From Clostridium sp. (GTDB lineage Bacteria > Bacillota > Clostridia > Lachnospirales > Lachnospiraceae), in assembly GCA_018377235.1 (NCBI GenBank), contig JAGZZT010000024.1, positions 1 to 46,639 of the forward strand: a stretch of DNA of 46,639 nt, in the 5' to 3' direction. This document shows, piece after piece, positions 1 through 8,009 of the stretch. The position numbers and the translations under genes were made by a program. The notes under the pieces were generated by a model that searched no databases, was not told the origin of the DNA, and was given only the letters and a program-made list of their open reading frames with translations. Each line of letters opens with the position of its first letter. Position 1 is the stretch's first letter.

Positions 1-48
1 TAATGCGTTTAGGAGGCTTCTTATAGATGTATTTTATTACAACGAAAA

Positions 49-87
49 GAATGTTGGAAGTGTGTTTTTTCGCACACCCCAACATTC
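49..87 (+). terminator. Hairpin, probable terminator of an upstream gene outside the window
   Basis: A 9-bp arm at 49-57 pairs with 79-87, and an inner 5-bp arm at 60-64 pairs with 73-77, separated by a small internal mismatch. A run of eight T follows about 15 bases later. It precedes the transporter promoter, so it probably closes a gene lying left of the window. The T-run is not immediately adjacent, so termination is not certain. Confidence 0.5.
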
Positions 88-207
88 AGTATAGAACCTT
101 ATTTTTTTTCGGTAAATACGAAAAGCTCAAAAGGCATAAAAATACGAAGAATCCGATTAAATAAGCATAAAAATACAATTGACGCCGGTTTTTATACAAA
201 AAAGCAG

Positions 208-235
208 TTGACTATTGGAAAAAAGCAGGTATAAT
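208..235 (+). promoter_or_regulatory. Sigma-A type promoter of the amino acid ABC transporter operon
   Basis: TTGACT at 208-213 and a perfect TATAAT at 230-235 are separated by 16 bp. This is the only strong promoter match between the upstream hairpin and the lipoprotein start at 307. The predicted leader is about 65 nt. Confidence 0.65.
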
Positions 236-257
236 AGGGAGATATGAAGATAAACAT

Positions 258-275
258 GTTAAATAAATATTCATG
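258..275. promoter_or_regulatory. Candidate ArgR/AhrC-type operator (ARG box)
   Basis: Read on the minus strand, the site CATGAATATTTATTTAAC closely resembles the Gram-positive ARG box (CATGAATAAAAATTCAAG-like). It lies just downstream of the -10 box, a position suited to repression. Two exact copies of GCATAAAAATAC at 134-145 and 165-176, 31 bp apart (about three helical turns) and upstream of the -35 box, could be further half-sites. The match is by eye only. If correct, the downstream importer would be an arginine or related basic amino acid transporter. Confidence 0.4.
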
Positions 276-306
276 GTAATTTTAAGCCAGAACGGAGGAA
301 TTCATT

Positions 307-1152
307 ATGAAAAAGAAAATGTTAGCATTATCTATGGCAGTTCTTATGGCAGCTTCCTTAGCAGGATGCTCTTCAGGAACAAAGGATGCTGAGACTACAG
401 CCGCAGCTTCCGAGACTGGAGCTGAGACAGCCGCAGAGAGCGAGGGAGAGACAGCTGCAGCCGATAAGGCAGAGGAAGGAAAGACAGCAGAAGGCGGAAC
501 TTTGATTATGGGTACCAACGCAACTTTTCCGCCATATGAATATTATGAGGGGGACGAGATTGTAGGAATCGATGTGGAGATTGCACAGGCTATCGGAGAG
601 AAGCTGGGCATGGAGGTAACGGTTGAGGATATGGAGTTTGACGCTCTGATTCCGGCTCTTGCAAGCAACAAGGTAGATATTGTAGCAGCAGGCATGACAG
701 TGACTCCTGAAAGACAGAAATCTGTAAACTTCACAGACACTTATGCTACGGCTGCTCAGGTAATTATCGTAAAACAGGGCAGTGATATCGCGTCTTCCGA
801 GGATCTGAACGGCAAGATCCTGGGCGTTCAGATGGGAACGACAGGAGACAGTCTGGCAAGCGAGATCGAGGGCGCACAGGTAGAGCGTTTTAACAAGTAT
901 TTCGAGGCTATCCAGTCTGTTCTTCAGGGCAAGATTGACGCTGTAATTATTGACAGTGCTCCAGCTAAGGCATTTGCGGAGAAGGATGAGAACCTTGTAA
1001 TTCTGGAAGAGGCATTATCCTCCGAAGATTACGCTATGGCTGTCAACAAGGATAATACAGAGCTTCTCGACAAGGTGAACGCAGCGATTGCAGAGCTTGA
1101 CGAGGAAGGTACTCTGGACGAAATCGTTGACAAATACATCCCGGCAGAATAA
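307..1152 (+). CDS. Amino acid ABC transporter substrate-binding lipoprotein (SBP family 3)
   Basis: Extracellular solute-binding component of a polar amino acid importer, anchored to the outer face of the membrane by lipid. The N-terminus has a positively charged start, a hydrophobic stretch and a lipobox LAGC with the lipidated Cys at residue 21. An Ala/Glu/Thr-rich linker of about 40 residues follows, then the SBP-3 fold with typical segments such as ATFPPYEYYEGDEIVGIDVE and GMTVTPERQKSVNF. The length of 281 residues is normal. An AACGGAGG ribosome site precedes the ATG. It is first in an operon with a permease (24-nt gap) and an ATPase. The upstream candidate ARG box suggests arginine or another basic amino acid as substrate, but the sequence alone does not fix the substrate. 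Confidence 0.93.
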   Translation: MKKKMLALSMAVLMAASLAGCSSGTKDAETTAAASETGAETAAESEGETAAADKAEEGKTAEGGTLIMGTNATFPPYEYYEGDEIVGIDVEIAQAIGEKLGMEVTVEDMEFDALIPALASNKVDIVAAGMTVTPERQKSVNFTDTYATAAQVIIVKQGSDIASSEDLNGKILGVQMGTTGDSLASEIEGAQVERFNKYFEAIQSVLQGKIDAVIIDSAPAKAFAEKDENLVILEEALSSEDYAMAVNKDNTELLDKVNAAIAELDEEGTLDEIVDKYIPAE

Positions 1153-1176
1153 TAACAGGGAAAGAGAACAGAAATT

Positions 1177-1869
1177 ATGTGGAATCAGTTTGTGGATACC
1201 TTTACCAGGAATTTTATTGACGGTGGAAACTGGCATTATATTGCGGAAGGCCTGTTAAATACGATCAAGATTACGTTTTTTGCAGTTTTGCTGGGAATTG
1301 TCATCGGCTTGGTTGTGGGAATTATTCGTTCAACCTATGATAAGACACATAAGCTTAAGGTGCTGAATTTCTTCTGTAATATTTATCTTACAGTGATCAG
1401 GGGAACGCCTGTCTTAGTGCAGCTTTTAATTATTTATTATGTTATTTTTGCCAGTGTAAGAATTGACAAGGTATTGGTGGCGGTGCTTGCCTTTGGAATT
1501 AACTCCGGAGCCTATGTGGCTGAGATTTTCCGAAGCGGAATTCTCTCCATCGACAACGGACAGTTTGAGGCCGGACGAAGCCTGGGCTTTAACTATCCGC
1601 AGACCATGTGGTACATTGTGATGCCGCAGGCGTTTAAAAATGTGCTTCCAGCCCTGTGCAACGAGTTTATCGCCCTTTTAAAGGAGACGTCCATTGCCGG
1701 ATATATCGGTATTCAGGATTTAACCAAGGGCGGAGATATTATCAGAAGCCGTACTTACAGCGCGTTTATGCCGCTTTTGGCAGTTGCGGCCCTCTATCTG
1801 ATTATTGTACTGATTTTTACCCAGTTAATTAAGATTCTGGAAAGGAGGCTGAGACAGAGTGAGCACTAA
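1177..1869 (+). CDS. Amino acid ABC transporter permease (HisM/GlnP type)
   Basis: Membrane component of the polar amino acid importer. The 230-residue protein has about five membrane spans, the first near residues 30-50. The cytoplasmic EAA loop that docks the ATPase starts at Glu131 (EAGRSLGFNYPQ) and continues to MPQAF and LLKETSI, all typical of the His/Glu/Gln/Arg/opine permease family. A single permease gene is present, so the transporter is probably a permease homodimer. The 3' end overlaps the ATPase gene by 11 nt, implying translational coupling. Confidence 0.93.
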   Translation: MWNQFVDTFTRNFIDGGNWHYIAEGLLNTIKITFFAVLLGIVIGLVVGIIRSTYDKTHKLKVLNFFCNIYLTVIRGTPVLVQLLIIYYVIFASVRIDKVLVAVLAFGINSGAYVAEIFRSGILSIDNGQFEAGRSLGFNYPQTMWYIVMPQAFKNVLPALCNEFIALLKETSIAGYIGIQDLTKGGDIIRSRTYSAFMPLLAVAALYLIIVLIFTQLIKILERRLRQSEH

Positions 1870-2608
1870 TCATACAGAACAGCCCCTGATCCAGGTGAAG
1901 CATCTGGATAAGAGTTTCGGCTCCCTCAAGGTTTTGAAAGATGTGACAGTGGATATTTACAAGGGAGACGTAGTGTGCGTAATCGGTGCGTCCGGATCTG
2001 GAAAAAGTACGTTTCTGCGCTGCTTAAACCGTCTGGAGGAGCCGACAGGAGGTCAGATCTTCTTTGAAGGCGTGGATATCACAGACGCTAAGACAGATAT
2101 TAACAAGCACCGTCAGAAGATGGGAATGGTGTTCCAGCAGTTTAACCTGTTCCCCCATATGACGATTATGGACAATCTGACTCTGGCTCCCATTAAGCTT
2201 CAGGGAAAGAAGAAGGAAGAGATTGAGCCGGAGGCCATGAAGCTTCTGGAGAGAGTCGGCCTTGCCGACCGGGCGAACGCCTATCCCAGCCAGCTGTCAG
2301 GCGGACAGAAGCAGCGAATCGCTATTGTCCGCGCTCTGTGCATGAAGCCGGATGTGATGCTGTTTGATGAGCCCACCTCTGCTCTGGATCCGGAGATGGT
2401 AGGTGAGGTTCTGGGCGTTATGAAGGATCTGGCAGACGAAAAGATGACTATGGTAGTCGTAACCCATGAGATGGGATTTGCCAGAGAGGTGGCTACCCGC
2501 GTCATGTTTATGGACGGCGGCAGCTTTGTGGAGGAGAACGCGCCGGAGGAGTTCTTTGCGAATCCGAAGAACGAGAGACTGAAAACCTTCCTGAGCAAGG
2601 TGCTGTAG
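1859..2608 (+). CDS. Amino acid ABC transporter ATP-binding protein (GlnQ type)
   Basis: ATPase that powers the importer from the cytoplasmic side. All ABC motifs are present: Walker A GASGSGKST at residues 43-51, signature LSGGQ at 146-150, Walker B VMLFDEP at 166-172 and the H-loop His203. The length of 249 residues is normal. Translation starts at GTG 1859, inside the end of the permease gene, with GGAGG about 12 nt upstream; no better start exists. It is the last gene of the operon, and a strong terminator follows within 30 nt. Confidence 0.94.
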   Translation: MSTNHTEQPLIQVKHLDKSFGSLKVLKDVTVDIYKGDVVCVIGASGSGKSTFLRCLNRLEEPTGGQIFFEGVDITDAKTDINKHRQKMGMVFQQFNLFPHMTIMDNLTLAPIKLQGKKKEEIEPEAMKLLERVGLADRANAYPSQLSGGQKQRIAIVRALCMKPDVMLFDEPTSALDPEMVGEVLGVMKDLADEKMTMVVVTHEMGFAREVATRVMFMDGGSFVEENAPEEFFANPKNERLKTFLSKVL

Positions 2609-2635
2609 CAGAAAGTTAAGAGAAGATATGCAGAT

Positions 2636-2700
2636 AAAAAGGAGAAACCATTTTCCCTGTTCCAATGAAAGTCACAGGAAAAATGGTTTCTCCTTTTTAT
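2636..2700 (+). terminator. Strong rho-independent terminator of the transporter operon
   Basis: A 24-bp stem with one mismatch (arms about 2636-2659 and 2676-2699) around a short loop, beginning with A5 and ending with T5. The symmetry of the A and T tracts means it could also terminate transcription from the opposite strand. Confidence 0.9.
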
Positions 2701-2805
2701 AACACTGCTATGCCACACTGAAGTCAGAGATGAACTTGATATGACAAGAATGTATGTCTATCGATAAATGTTATTTTATAAAGAAAAAGTTTGGGAGGTA
2801 GTTAG

Positions 2806-3238
2806 ATGAACCTATTAGAAGGAAAAAAGAAATGATCGCAAAGTATCCGGCAGAATATATTTTTGCCATGACAGGACTTACCGGCATAGGTTTTTTTGTT
2901 TGCTTATCTGTGCAGTCATTGCACCGCCAGAAGAAAAAGCAGAAATAATTTCGTTAATTTTAGTTATTTCAGTTATTTTATTAATATTAACGATTGGATT
3001 TAAAAGGTACAAAATAATCCTCAGCAGAGACAAGATTGCTGAAGTGCCTATTTTGGGTAAAAAGAAGCAGATAAAATTTGAAGAAATTGAAAGTGTGAAA
3101 ATTAGACGTTCTAAAGCGATTGTTGTCTTGAGCAAAAAACGAAAAATATACATAGATCCTGCAGTGACGGAATATAAGCAAATTTTTTCTATTCTATCGT
3201 CCGAAGGATTCATTCGAGCTATATCATCTTATTTGTAA
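2806..3238 (+). pseudogene. Small membrane protein gene broken by two homopolymer frameshifts (DUF6560-like, tentative)
   Basis: A GGGAGG site at 2793-2798 points to ATG 2806, but that frame stops after nine codons, just past an A6 run (2823-2828). The next frame opens at ATG 2832 and runs through a hydrophobic stretch until about 2948. The long frame from 2900 to 3238 carries the rest. Adding one A to the A6 run and one T to the T7 run (2891-2897) would join all three frames into one protein of about 140 residues. That protein would have an N-terminal membrane span, a second span (ISLILVISVILLILTI), then a lysine-rich soluble domain with a PH-like beta-strand pattern. The family assignment is tentative. 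It is either a decayed gene or carries two homopolymer read errors. AT-rich compared with the transporter genes. Confidence 0.6.
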
Positions 3239-3264
3239 AGTCGCTTTCAGCTTGTTTAGTTATT

Positions 3265-3369
3265 AAAGAACAATAAAAATCGTAATTGACCGAGTAAAGC
3301 GAGGGATGCTTCTTGCCCGCAGGGCAAGAAGATGAACCGGGAAAAGAACAATAAAAATCGGAATTTGAC
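3265..3369. repeat. Near-identical 26/27-bp direct repeats flanking a perfect hairpin
   Basis: The repeat AAAGAACAATAAAAATCG plus a following AATTGAC/AATTTGAC occurs at 3265-3290 and 3343-3369, 78 bp apart. Between the copies is a perfect inverted repeat, CTTCTTGCCC (3309-3318) and GGGCAAGAAG (3322-3331), with a 3-nt loop. The unit lies between the broken membrane-protein gene and the acetyltransferase. The second copy ends at the acetyltransferase ribosome binding site, so the insertion may have duplicated the leader of that gene. It resembles a small interspersed palindromic element or the footprint of an excised one. Confidence 0.6.
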
Positions 3370-3383
3370 GGAGGTTTTATATA

Positions 3384-4130
3384 ATGGAATATATCAAGGT
3401 TACGAACGAAAATATTGAAAAAGAGCATATATGTTGTGCGATTTCTAATAACAATGATATTCAAGTATCTTCAAAAAAAGCATGGTTGTCAAAACGGTTT
3501 GAAGATGGTTTAGTTTTTCTCAAAAGTACAGAAAGAGGAAAGTGTTTTATTGAATATATCCCTGCTGAAAATGCATGGAATCCGATTTCAGCAGATGGTT
3601 ATATGTATATTGATTGTTTATGGGTTGCGGGTTCGTTTAAAGGGCATGGTTATTCATCAGATTTATTAAATGCTTGTATTGAGGACAGTAAAAACAAAGG
3701 AAAAAAGGGATTGTGTATTTTAGCAGCGGCAAAGAAGAAACCATTTTTAGCTGACCCTAAATTTCTGAAGTATAAAGGATTTCAAGTTTGTGATGAAGCT
3801 GATAATGGTATTCAATTATGGTATTTACCGTTTGTGGAAAATACCACATTGCCACAATTCAAAGAATGTGCGAAACATCCCCATACTGACGAAATGGGGT
3901 ATGTTTTGTATTATACAAGTCAATGTCCATTTAATGCAAAGTATGTTCCTGTAATTGAGGGGATTGCAAAAGAAAAAGCAATACAATTTAAAGTAATTCA
4001 CTTGCAGAGTAAAGAGGAAGCACAAAACGCGCCAACACCAATCACAACATACGCATTATTTTTAGATGGAAACTATATCACGAATGAACAGATGAATGGT
4101 AAGCGTTTTTTGAAATTATTGGAGAAGTAA
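3384..4130 (+). CDS. YoaP-like GNAT acetyltransferase with C-terminal thioredoxin-like domain
   Basis: A two-domain protein of 248 residues. The first 150 residues form a GNAT fold with the acetyl-CoA loop VAGSFKGHGYSSDLL near residues 80-95. The C-terminal 100 residues match the YoaP-type domain, with a strand-Cys motif YYTSQCPFNAKY (Cys181), a single Cys rather than CxxC, and a TPITTYALFLDG strand as in thioredoxin folds. The substrate of this family is not known to me. GACGGAGG precedes the ATG. The gene is clearly more AT-rich than the transporter and glycan genes, as is its broken neighbour, which suggests separate acquisition. It appears monocistronic. Confidence 0.82.
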   Translation: MEYIKVTNENIEKEHICCAISNNNDIQVSSKKAWLSKRFEDGLVFLKSTERGKCFIEYIPAENAWNPISADGYMYIDCLWVAGSFKGHGYSSDLLNACIEDSKNKGKKGLCILAAAKKKPFLADPKFLKYKGFQVCDEADNGIQLWYLPFVENTTLPQFKECAKHPHTDEMGYVLYYTSQCPFNAKYVPVIEGIAKEKAIQFKVIHLQSKEEAQNAPTPITTYALFLDGNYITNEQMNGKRFLKLLEK

Positions 4131-4326
4131 ACTTCCAGTTTTTGAAAGCGGTTACCGGCTCACAAAATGAAAACTATCTTTTGCTGCCTATGAAAAATTA
4201 TGTCAAAAAGAGGATAGCGGATAGCATCCGTTTCATATGGTTATCCAACGCCATATGCTTTAGATATTCATTATAAAAGCTAGTTCATTTCTTTCCATTT
4301 TTACCTTCCCCCGGCCTTATCTAAAA

Positions 4327-4387
4327 AGCGGTATAGGAAAGCTTTCCTGCGGCTTTCAGCGGAGTGTGAAAACTTTCCTATACCGCT
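4327..4387 (-). terminator. Hairpin terminator of the tandem recombinase operon
   Basis: Perfect 15-bp arms AGCGGTATAGGAAAG (4327-4341) and its complement (4373-4387) around a 31-nt loop. On the minus strand the stem is followed directly by T5. It starts 24 nt past the recombinase stop codon. A role as a recombination site was considered, but the T-tract and position favour a terminator. The rest of 4131-4326 shows nothing I can name. Confidence 0.75.
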
Positions 4388-4410
4388 CTGTTAGACCTGC
4401 CCCGCCTCCA

Positions 4411-5238
4411 CTACCACGTAATAATCCTGTCCAGTAGCTCTTTCTGTTCAGCGCTGGAGCGGGTCAGGTAAATCCGGGTGGTTTCAATACTGTCATGCCC
4501 CATCAGATCTGCCAGGAGGGAGATATCGTTGTATTTTTTTAGAAAATTTTTGGCAAAACGGTGGCGGAAGGAATGGGGATATACAGTATCTGGATCAATG
4601 TGATACCGGACGGCCAGAGCTTTCAGCTGAATCGCTACTCCCCGGGAGGTGATTACCTGTCCGTGCTGATTTAAGAAAATAAATCCGCTTGTGATGCCTT
4701 TTTCTGCAAACCATGAAAGGGCCTCGTCACAGAGACGGCGGGGAAGATAGAGGCGCCGTACCTTGCCGCCTTTGGTGTACAGATCCAGGCGGCCGCTTTT
4801 TAAATGTTCAACTTTAATCTGAAGAAGCTCGCTGATTCTGGCTCCAGTGGCTCCCAGAAACCGAACTACAAAGTACCAGTAAAAATTATGATCCTGTTTC
4901 AGCCGCCGTTTCAGCTTTTCGTAGTCTCTCTGGGAGATAACCGAGTCCAGATAGGTGCATTGCTGCTGCCTGACCGGATCCAGGCGGAAGGAGAGATGGA
5001 GGCTGTCCAGAAAGCAGTTGACCGCGTAAATCCGCGCGTTGACCGTATTAACCCTGTAATGAGCCAGAAGGTAGGTTCGATAGGCGCGCAGATTGGCGGA
5101 AGTTAACTGACTGTAGAGGGAAAAATAAAGCCGGAGAGAGCAGAGATAGGAGCGTATGGTATTTGAGCTTTTACCATGCTGCTTTAAATAAGCCGTAAAA
5201 TGCTCCAGGCATTCATCTAAATTCAGATCTATATTCAC
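4411..5238 (-). CDS. Tyrosine recombinase (second of a tandem pair)
   Basis: Site-specific recombinase of the XerC/D-like integrase family, 275 residues. An N-terminal SAM-like core-binding domain (about 8-85) is followed by a complete catalytic domain: Arg134 (TGARISELL), Lys156, His222 and Arg225 (HSFRHRF), His248 and Tyr257, so it is probably active. GTG 5238 lies immediately after the TAG of the upstream gene, so translation is likely coupled. It is paralogous to that gene (shared HSFRHRFAKNF and IETTRIYL), indicating duplication and divergence. No excisionase, phage or transposon genes are nearby; the neighbours are glycan genes. It could act with its partner as a heteromer, as XerC and XerD do. 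Confidence 0.9.
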   Translation of the reverse strand: MNIDLNLDECLEHFTAYLKQHGKSSNTIRSYLCSLRLYFSLYSQLTSANLRAYRTYLLAHYRVNTVNARIYAVNCFLDSLHLSFRLDPVRQQQCTYLDSVISQRDYEKLKRRLKQDHNFYWYFVVRFLGATGARISELLQIKVEHLKSGRLDLYTKGGKVRRLYLPRRLCDEALSWFAEKGITSGFIFLNQHGQVITSRGVAIQLKALAVRYHIDPDTVYPHSFRHRFAKNFLKKYNDISLLADLMGHDSIETTRIYLTRSSAEQKELLDRIITW

Positions 5239-6153
5239 CTACCAATCCACCACCTTATTGACAATTTCATATTGTTCACTGCTGGAACGGCGCAGGTAAA
5301 TACGCGTCGTCTCTATGGTCTTATGCCCCAAAAGATCCGAGAGCAGGGAAATATCTCCGCATTTTTCAATAAAATTTTTGGCAAAACGGTGGCGGAAGGA
5401 ATGAGGATGCACCACATCAGGATTAATTCCATAGCTGACAGCAAAAGTTTTCAGCTGTCCCCGTATACCAGCGGGAGTAATACGCCGGCCGAAGCGGTTT
5501 AGAAAGATATCGCCTCTGTGTATACCAGTGAACTGAAGCCACAGGAGGGCGTCTGTGCGGAGTGCCTTTGGAATATAAATCCGCCTCGTCTTATTTCCTT
5601 TAGAATAGATTTCCTTAAAGCCTTTTTGAATATCCTCTGCCTGAAACTGAACCACCTCGCTGACGCGGGCTCCGGTGGCGGCCATAAAACGGATTAAAAA
5701 GTAGTAGAGGTATCGTTTATCCCTCAGCAGGCAGGATTTCAGATATTCATAATCTGCCTCGCTGATCACATTTTCCAGATAGTTTTTCTGCTGGATCCGT
5801 ACGAGGGGCAGTTTTTTTGATTTTTCCCGTGTAAACTCCAGATAGGCATTCAGCGCCCTGAGACGCAGGTTGACTGTCTGGGGCTTGTAATGCTCTAATA
5901 GAAATATTTTGTACAGATGGAGGCTGGAGAAATCAGCCTGATGGTAGCGGCAGAGAAACTGGCGCAGAGCATAGGAGTAGACCTGGACTGTGTTGGCAGC
6001 CATGTTTTTGGAAATCAGATATTGGCGGAACTCGTCAATGGCTGACTGTACAGTCTTCATTTGACTGGAAAGGGTTTCCTTTTCTGCTTCAGTCAGGGGG
6101 GCGGCTGGCAAAGAAGGCTGGATGGGCGGAAGCTGGCTGACAGGTAATGCCAT
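5239..6153 (-). CDS. Tyrosine recombinase (first of a tandem pair)
   Basis: Paralogue of the following gene, with an extra N-terminal Pro-rich stretch of about 20 residues, a SAM-like domain and a full catalytic set (numbering from this start): Arg163, Lys185, His251, Arg254, His277 and Tyr286. I chose ATG 6153 because AGGAG lies 7 nt upstream; an ATG six codons earlier (6171) has no ribosome site and lies within its own Shine-Dalgarno region. Full set, normal length (304 residues). It is transcribed away from the O-antigen-ligase-like gene across a 240-bp divergent intergenic region. That region holds a weak 5-bp inverted repeat around a 6-bp centre (6241-6256). Confidence 0.9.
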   Translation of the reverse strand: MALPVSQLPPIQPSLPAAPLTEAEKETLSSQMKTVQSAIDEFRQYLISKNMAANTVQVYSYALRQFLCRYHQADFSSLHLYKIFLLEHYKPQTVNLRLRALNAYLEFTREKSKKLPLVRIQQKNYLENVISEADYEYLKSCLLRDKRYLYYFLIRFMAATGARVSEVVQFQAEDIQKGFKEIYSKGNKTRRIYIPKALRTDALLWLQFTGIHRGDIFLNRFGRRITPAGIRGQLKTFAVSYGINPDVVHPHSFRHRFAKNFIEKCGDISLLSDLLGHKTIETTRIYLRRSSSEQYEIVNKVVDW

Positions 6154-6318
6154 AAAAAGACTCCTCTTCATTCTATAATTTCGATTTCTGTAGTTCAGTT
6201 TGTGTATTTTGTGTTTATATTTCAGTTTTTATATACCAATTACGGGAATTACCGTATAACTATAACATTCTGCTGTTTGAAAATCAAGACTGGAAGCGGA
6301 AAACAAGGGCTTCTTTTC

Positions 6319-6347
6319 TTGCGCCCGGCCTGTTTAAGTGATATACT
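6319..6347 (+). promoter_or_regulatory. Promoter of the ligase/dehydratase operon
   Basis: TTGCGC at 6319-6324 and TATACT at 6342-6347 with 17-bp spacing, 47 nt before the ATG at 6394. The same TTGCGC -35 with 17-bp spacing recurs before the RlmD-like gene at 41090. Confidence 0.55.
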
Positions 6348-6393
6348 AAATCAGTGTGAAATTAGGTTTAAAATAATAAACAGGGAGAATTTT

Positions 6394-7989
6394 ATGAGCA
6401 GTAATCTGATTAAGCCGGCGGCAGAGGAGAGACGCCCCTGGCGCTGTATGGAGCTTGCGGCCAGTGTTTACACTCTGGCGCTGCTGTGTATCTTTCCTTT
6501 TGTGGTGCATAACAAATATTTCGATATCCTTCCCACAAAATATCAGGCCTATGCGGTTCTTACATGTGGAGCCTTGCTTTTCACTGTGATTTATCTGATT
6601 GCCAGCGGTGCGGCGGTGCGTGGGATTCAGTCGTTTCGGGATGGAAGCTGGAAGAAGCACTTAAGCTTTGTGGACTGGAGTGTTTTAGTTTTTGAAGTTC
6701 TTCTTATTATTTCGACGCTTCAGTCAGAATTTCGGTACGAATCCTTCTGGGGAAACGAGGGGCGCTATACAGGGCTTTTTACTATGTCCCTGTATGTATT
6801 TTCCTATTTTTTCATCAGCCGTTTTCTGCGGTGGAAGAAGTGGTATCTGGACGCATTTCTCGGCGGAGGAATTTTAGCCTGCCTGTGGGGAATTACCGAT
6901 TATTTCCGGATGGATATTTTTCATTTTAAGGAGAGGATTGCCTCAAGTCCGGACACCTTTACATCCTCTTTCGGAAATATTAATACCTACACGATTTATG
7001 TGGCGATGGTAATTGCCATTGCGGCAGCGCTGTTTGTGACCTCCCAGTCGCTGAAGCGTTCCTTCTATTATTATATCTGCTTTATTATTGGAATGTTTGC
7101 TATTATTATGGGAGAGAGCGATAATGCATACCTGTCTTTGGGAACCCTGTTCGCCCTCCTGCCGCTTTACACCTTTACGAAGGGGCAGGCAGTCCGCCGG
7201 TATGCGGTGCTGGTGGCTACGATTTTTACGATTGCCAGGTGTATTGAGTGGATTAATGTCACCTATGCAGATACAGTAATTGGAATTAACAGCCTGTTTT
7301 CTTTCCTGGCAGGCCATGATAAGATTATGGCTATGATCGGAATTTCCTGGGCTCTTGTTGCAGCCCTGTACATTCTTAAGTATGTGGTGAAGAAGGAGCC
7401 CAAGGCAGTTCTTCTGGGGCTTCGTATCTGCTGGGGCGTGCTTCTTGCGGCTGTCGCGGCTGCCGTGCTCTGGATGTTTTACGATGCCAACTTTGCGGGA
7501 CATCAGGACAAGTATCAGGCCATTGCAAAATATATTGTCTTTAATGACAACTGGGGAACGAACAGAGGATTTGCCTGGAGAATTTCCTGGGAAAACTTTA
7601 AGAACTTTCCGCTGATCCACAAGATTTTTGGCTTCGGTCCCGATACTTTCGGAATTATTACTACTTTTAATAATTACAAGGAAATTGTTACCTTTGATAA
7701 TGCTCATAATGAATACCTGCATTTTCTGCTTACCATAGGTGCAGCCGGTCTTACGGCCTATCTGCTCTTCCTGGTATCCGCTTTTGTGAAGATGACGAGA
7801 GCAGCGGTGAAGAATCCGCTGGTTCTGGCTTCGCTTCTGGCCTTTGCCTGCTACAGCGCTCAGGCAACTGTCAACCTGAACGTGCCGATCACGGCGCCGT
7901 TTATGTGGGCATTTTTAGCCATGGGGCTGGCTCTTGTCAGAGAGGAAGGCAAGAGGAAAAAATTAGAAGAAATAAGCGCAGAGAAATAA
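6394..7989 (+). CDS. O-antigen ligase / polysaccharide polymerase-like membrane protein
   Basis: Polytopic membrane protein of 531 residues with about 12 hydrophobic spans. Near the C-terminus it carries the ligase/Wzy hallmark DNAHNEYLHFLLTIGAAG, preceded by a large extracellular loop (about 360-430). Members either polymerise undecaprenyl-linked repeat units or transfer sugars to surface acceptors. In a Gram-positive glycan locus a Wzy-like polymerase or a glycosylation ligase is plausible. The frame is open further upstream, but ATG 6394 has CAGGGAG 7 nt ahead and is followed by a natural cytoplasmic N-terminus, so I use it. Followed after 20 nt by the sugar dehydratase. It is the only polymerase candidate in the window. 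Confidence 0.82.
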   Translation: MSSNLIKPAAEERRPWRCMELAASVYTLALLCIFPFVVHNKYFDILPTKYQAYAVLTCGALLFTVIYLIASGAAVRGIQSFRDGSWKKHLSFVDWSVLVFEVLLIISTLQSEFRYESFWGNEGRYTGLFTMSLYVFSYFFISRFLRWKKWYLDAFLGGGILACLWGITDYFRMDIFHFKERIASSPDTFTSSFGNINTYTIYVAMVIAIAAALFVTSQSLKRSFYYYICFIIGMFAIIMGESDNAYLSLGTLFALLPLYTFTKGQAVRRYAVLVATIFTIARCIEWINVTYADTVIGINSLFSFLAGHDKIMAMIGISWALVAALYILKYVVKKEPKAVLLGLRICWGVLLAAVAAAVLWMFYDANFAGHQDKYQAIAKYIVFNDNWGTNRGFAWRISWENFKNFPLIHKIFGFGPDTFGIITTFNNYKEIVTFDNAHNEYLHFLLTIGAAGLTAYLLFLVSAFVKMTRAAVKNPLVLASLLAFACYSAQATVNLNVPITAPFMWAFLAMGLALVREEGKRKKLEEISAEK

Positions 7990-8009
7990 GAAGGATGTTG
8001 TAGATTACC

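Noticed and set aside
4327..4387. 15-bp perfect inverted repeat next to the recombinases as a possible invertible-segment end
   Set aside because: It lies right after the recombinase stop codon and is followed by T5 on that strand, so a terminator explains it better; no second copy was seen.
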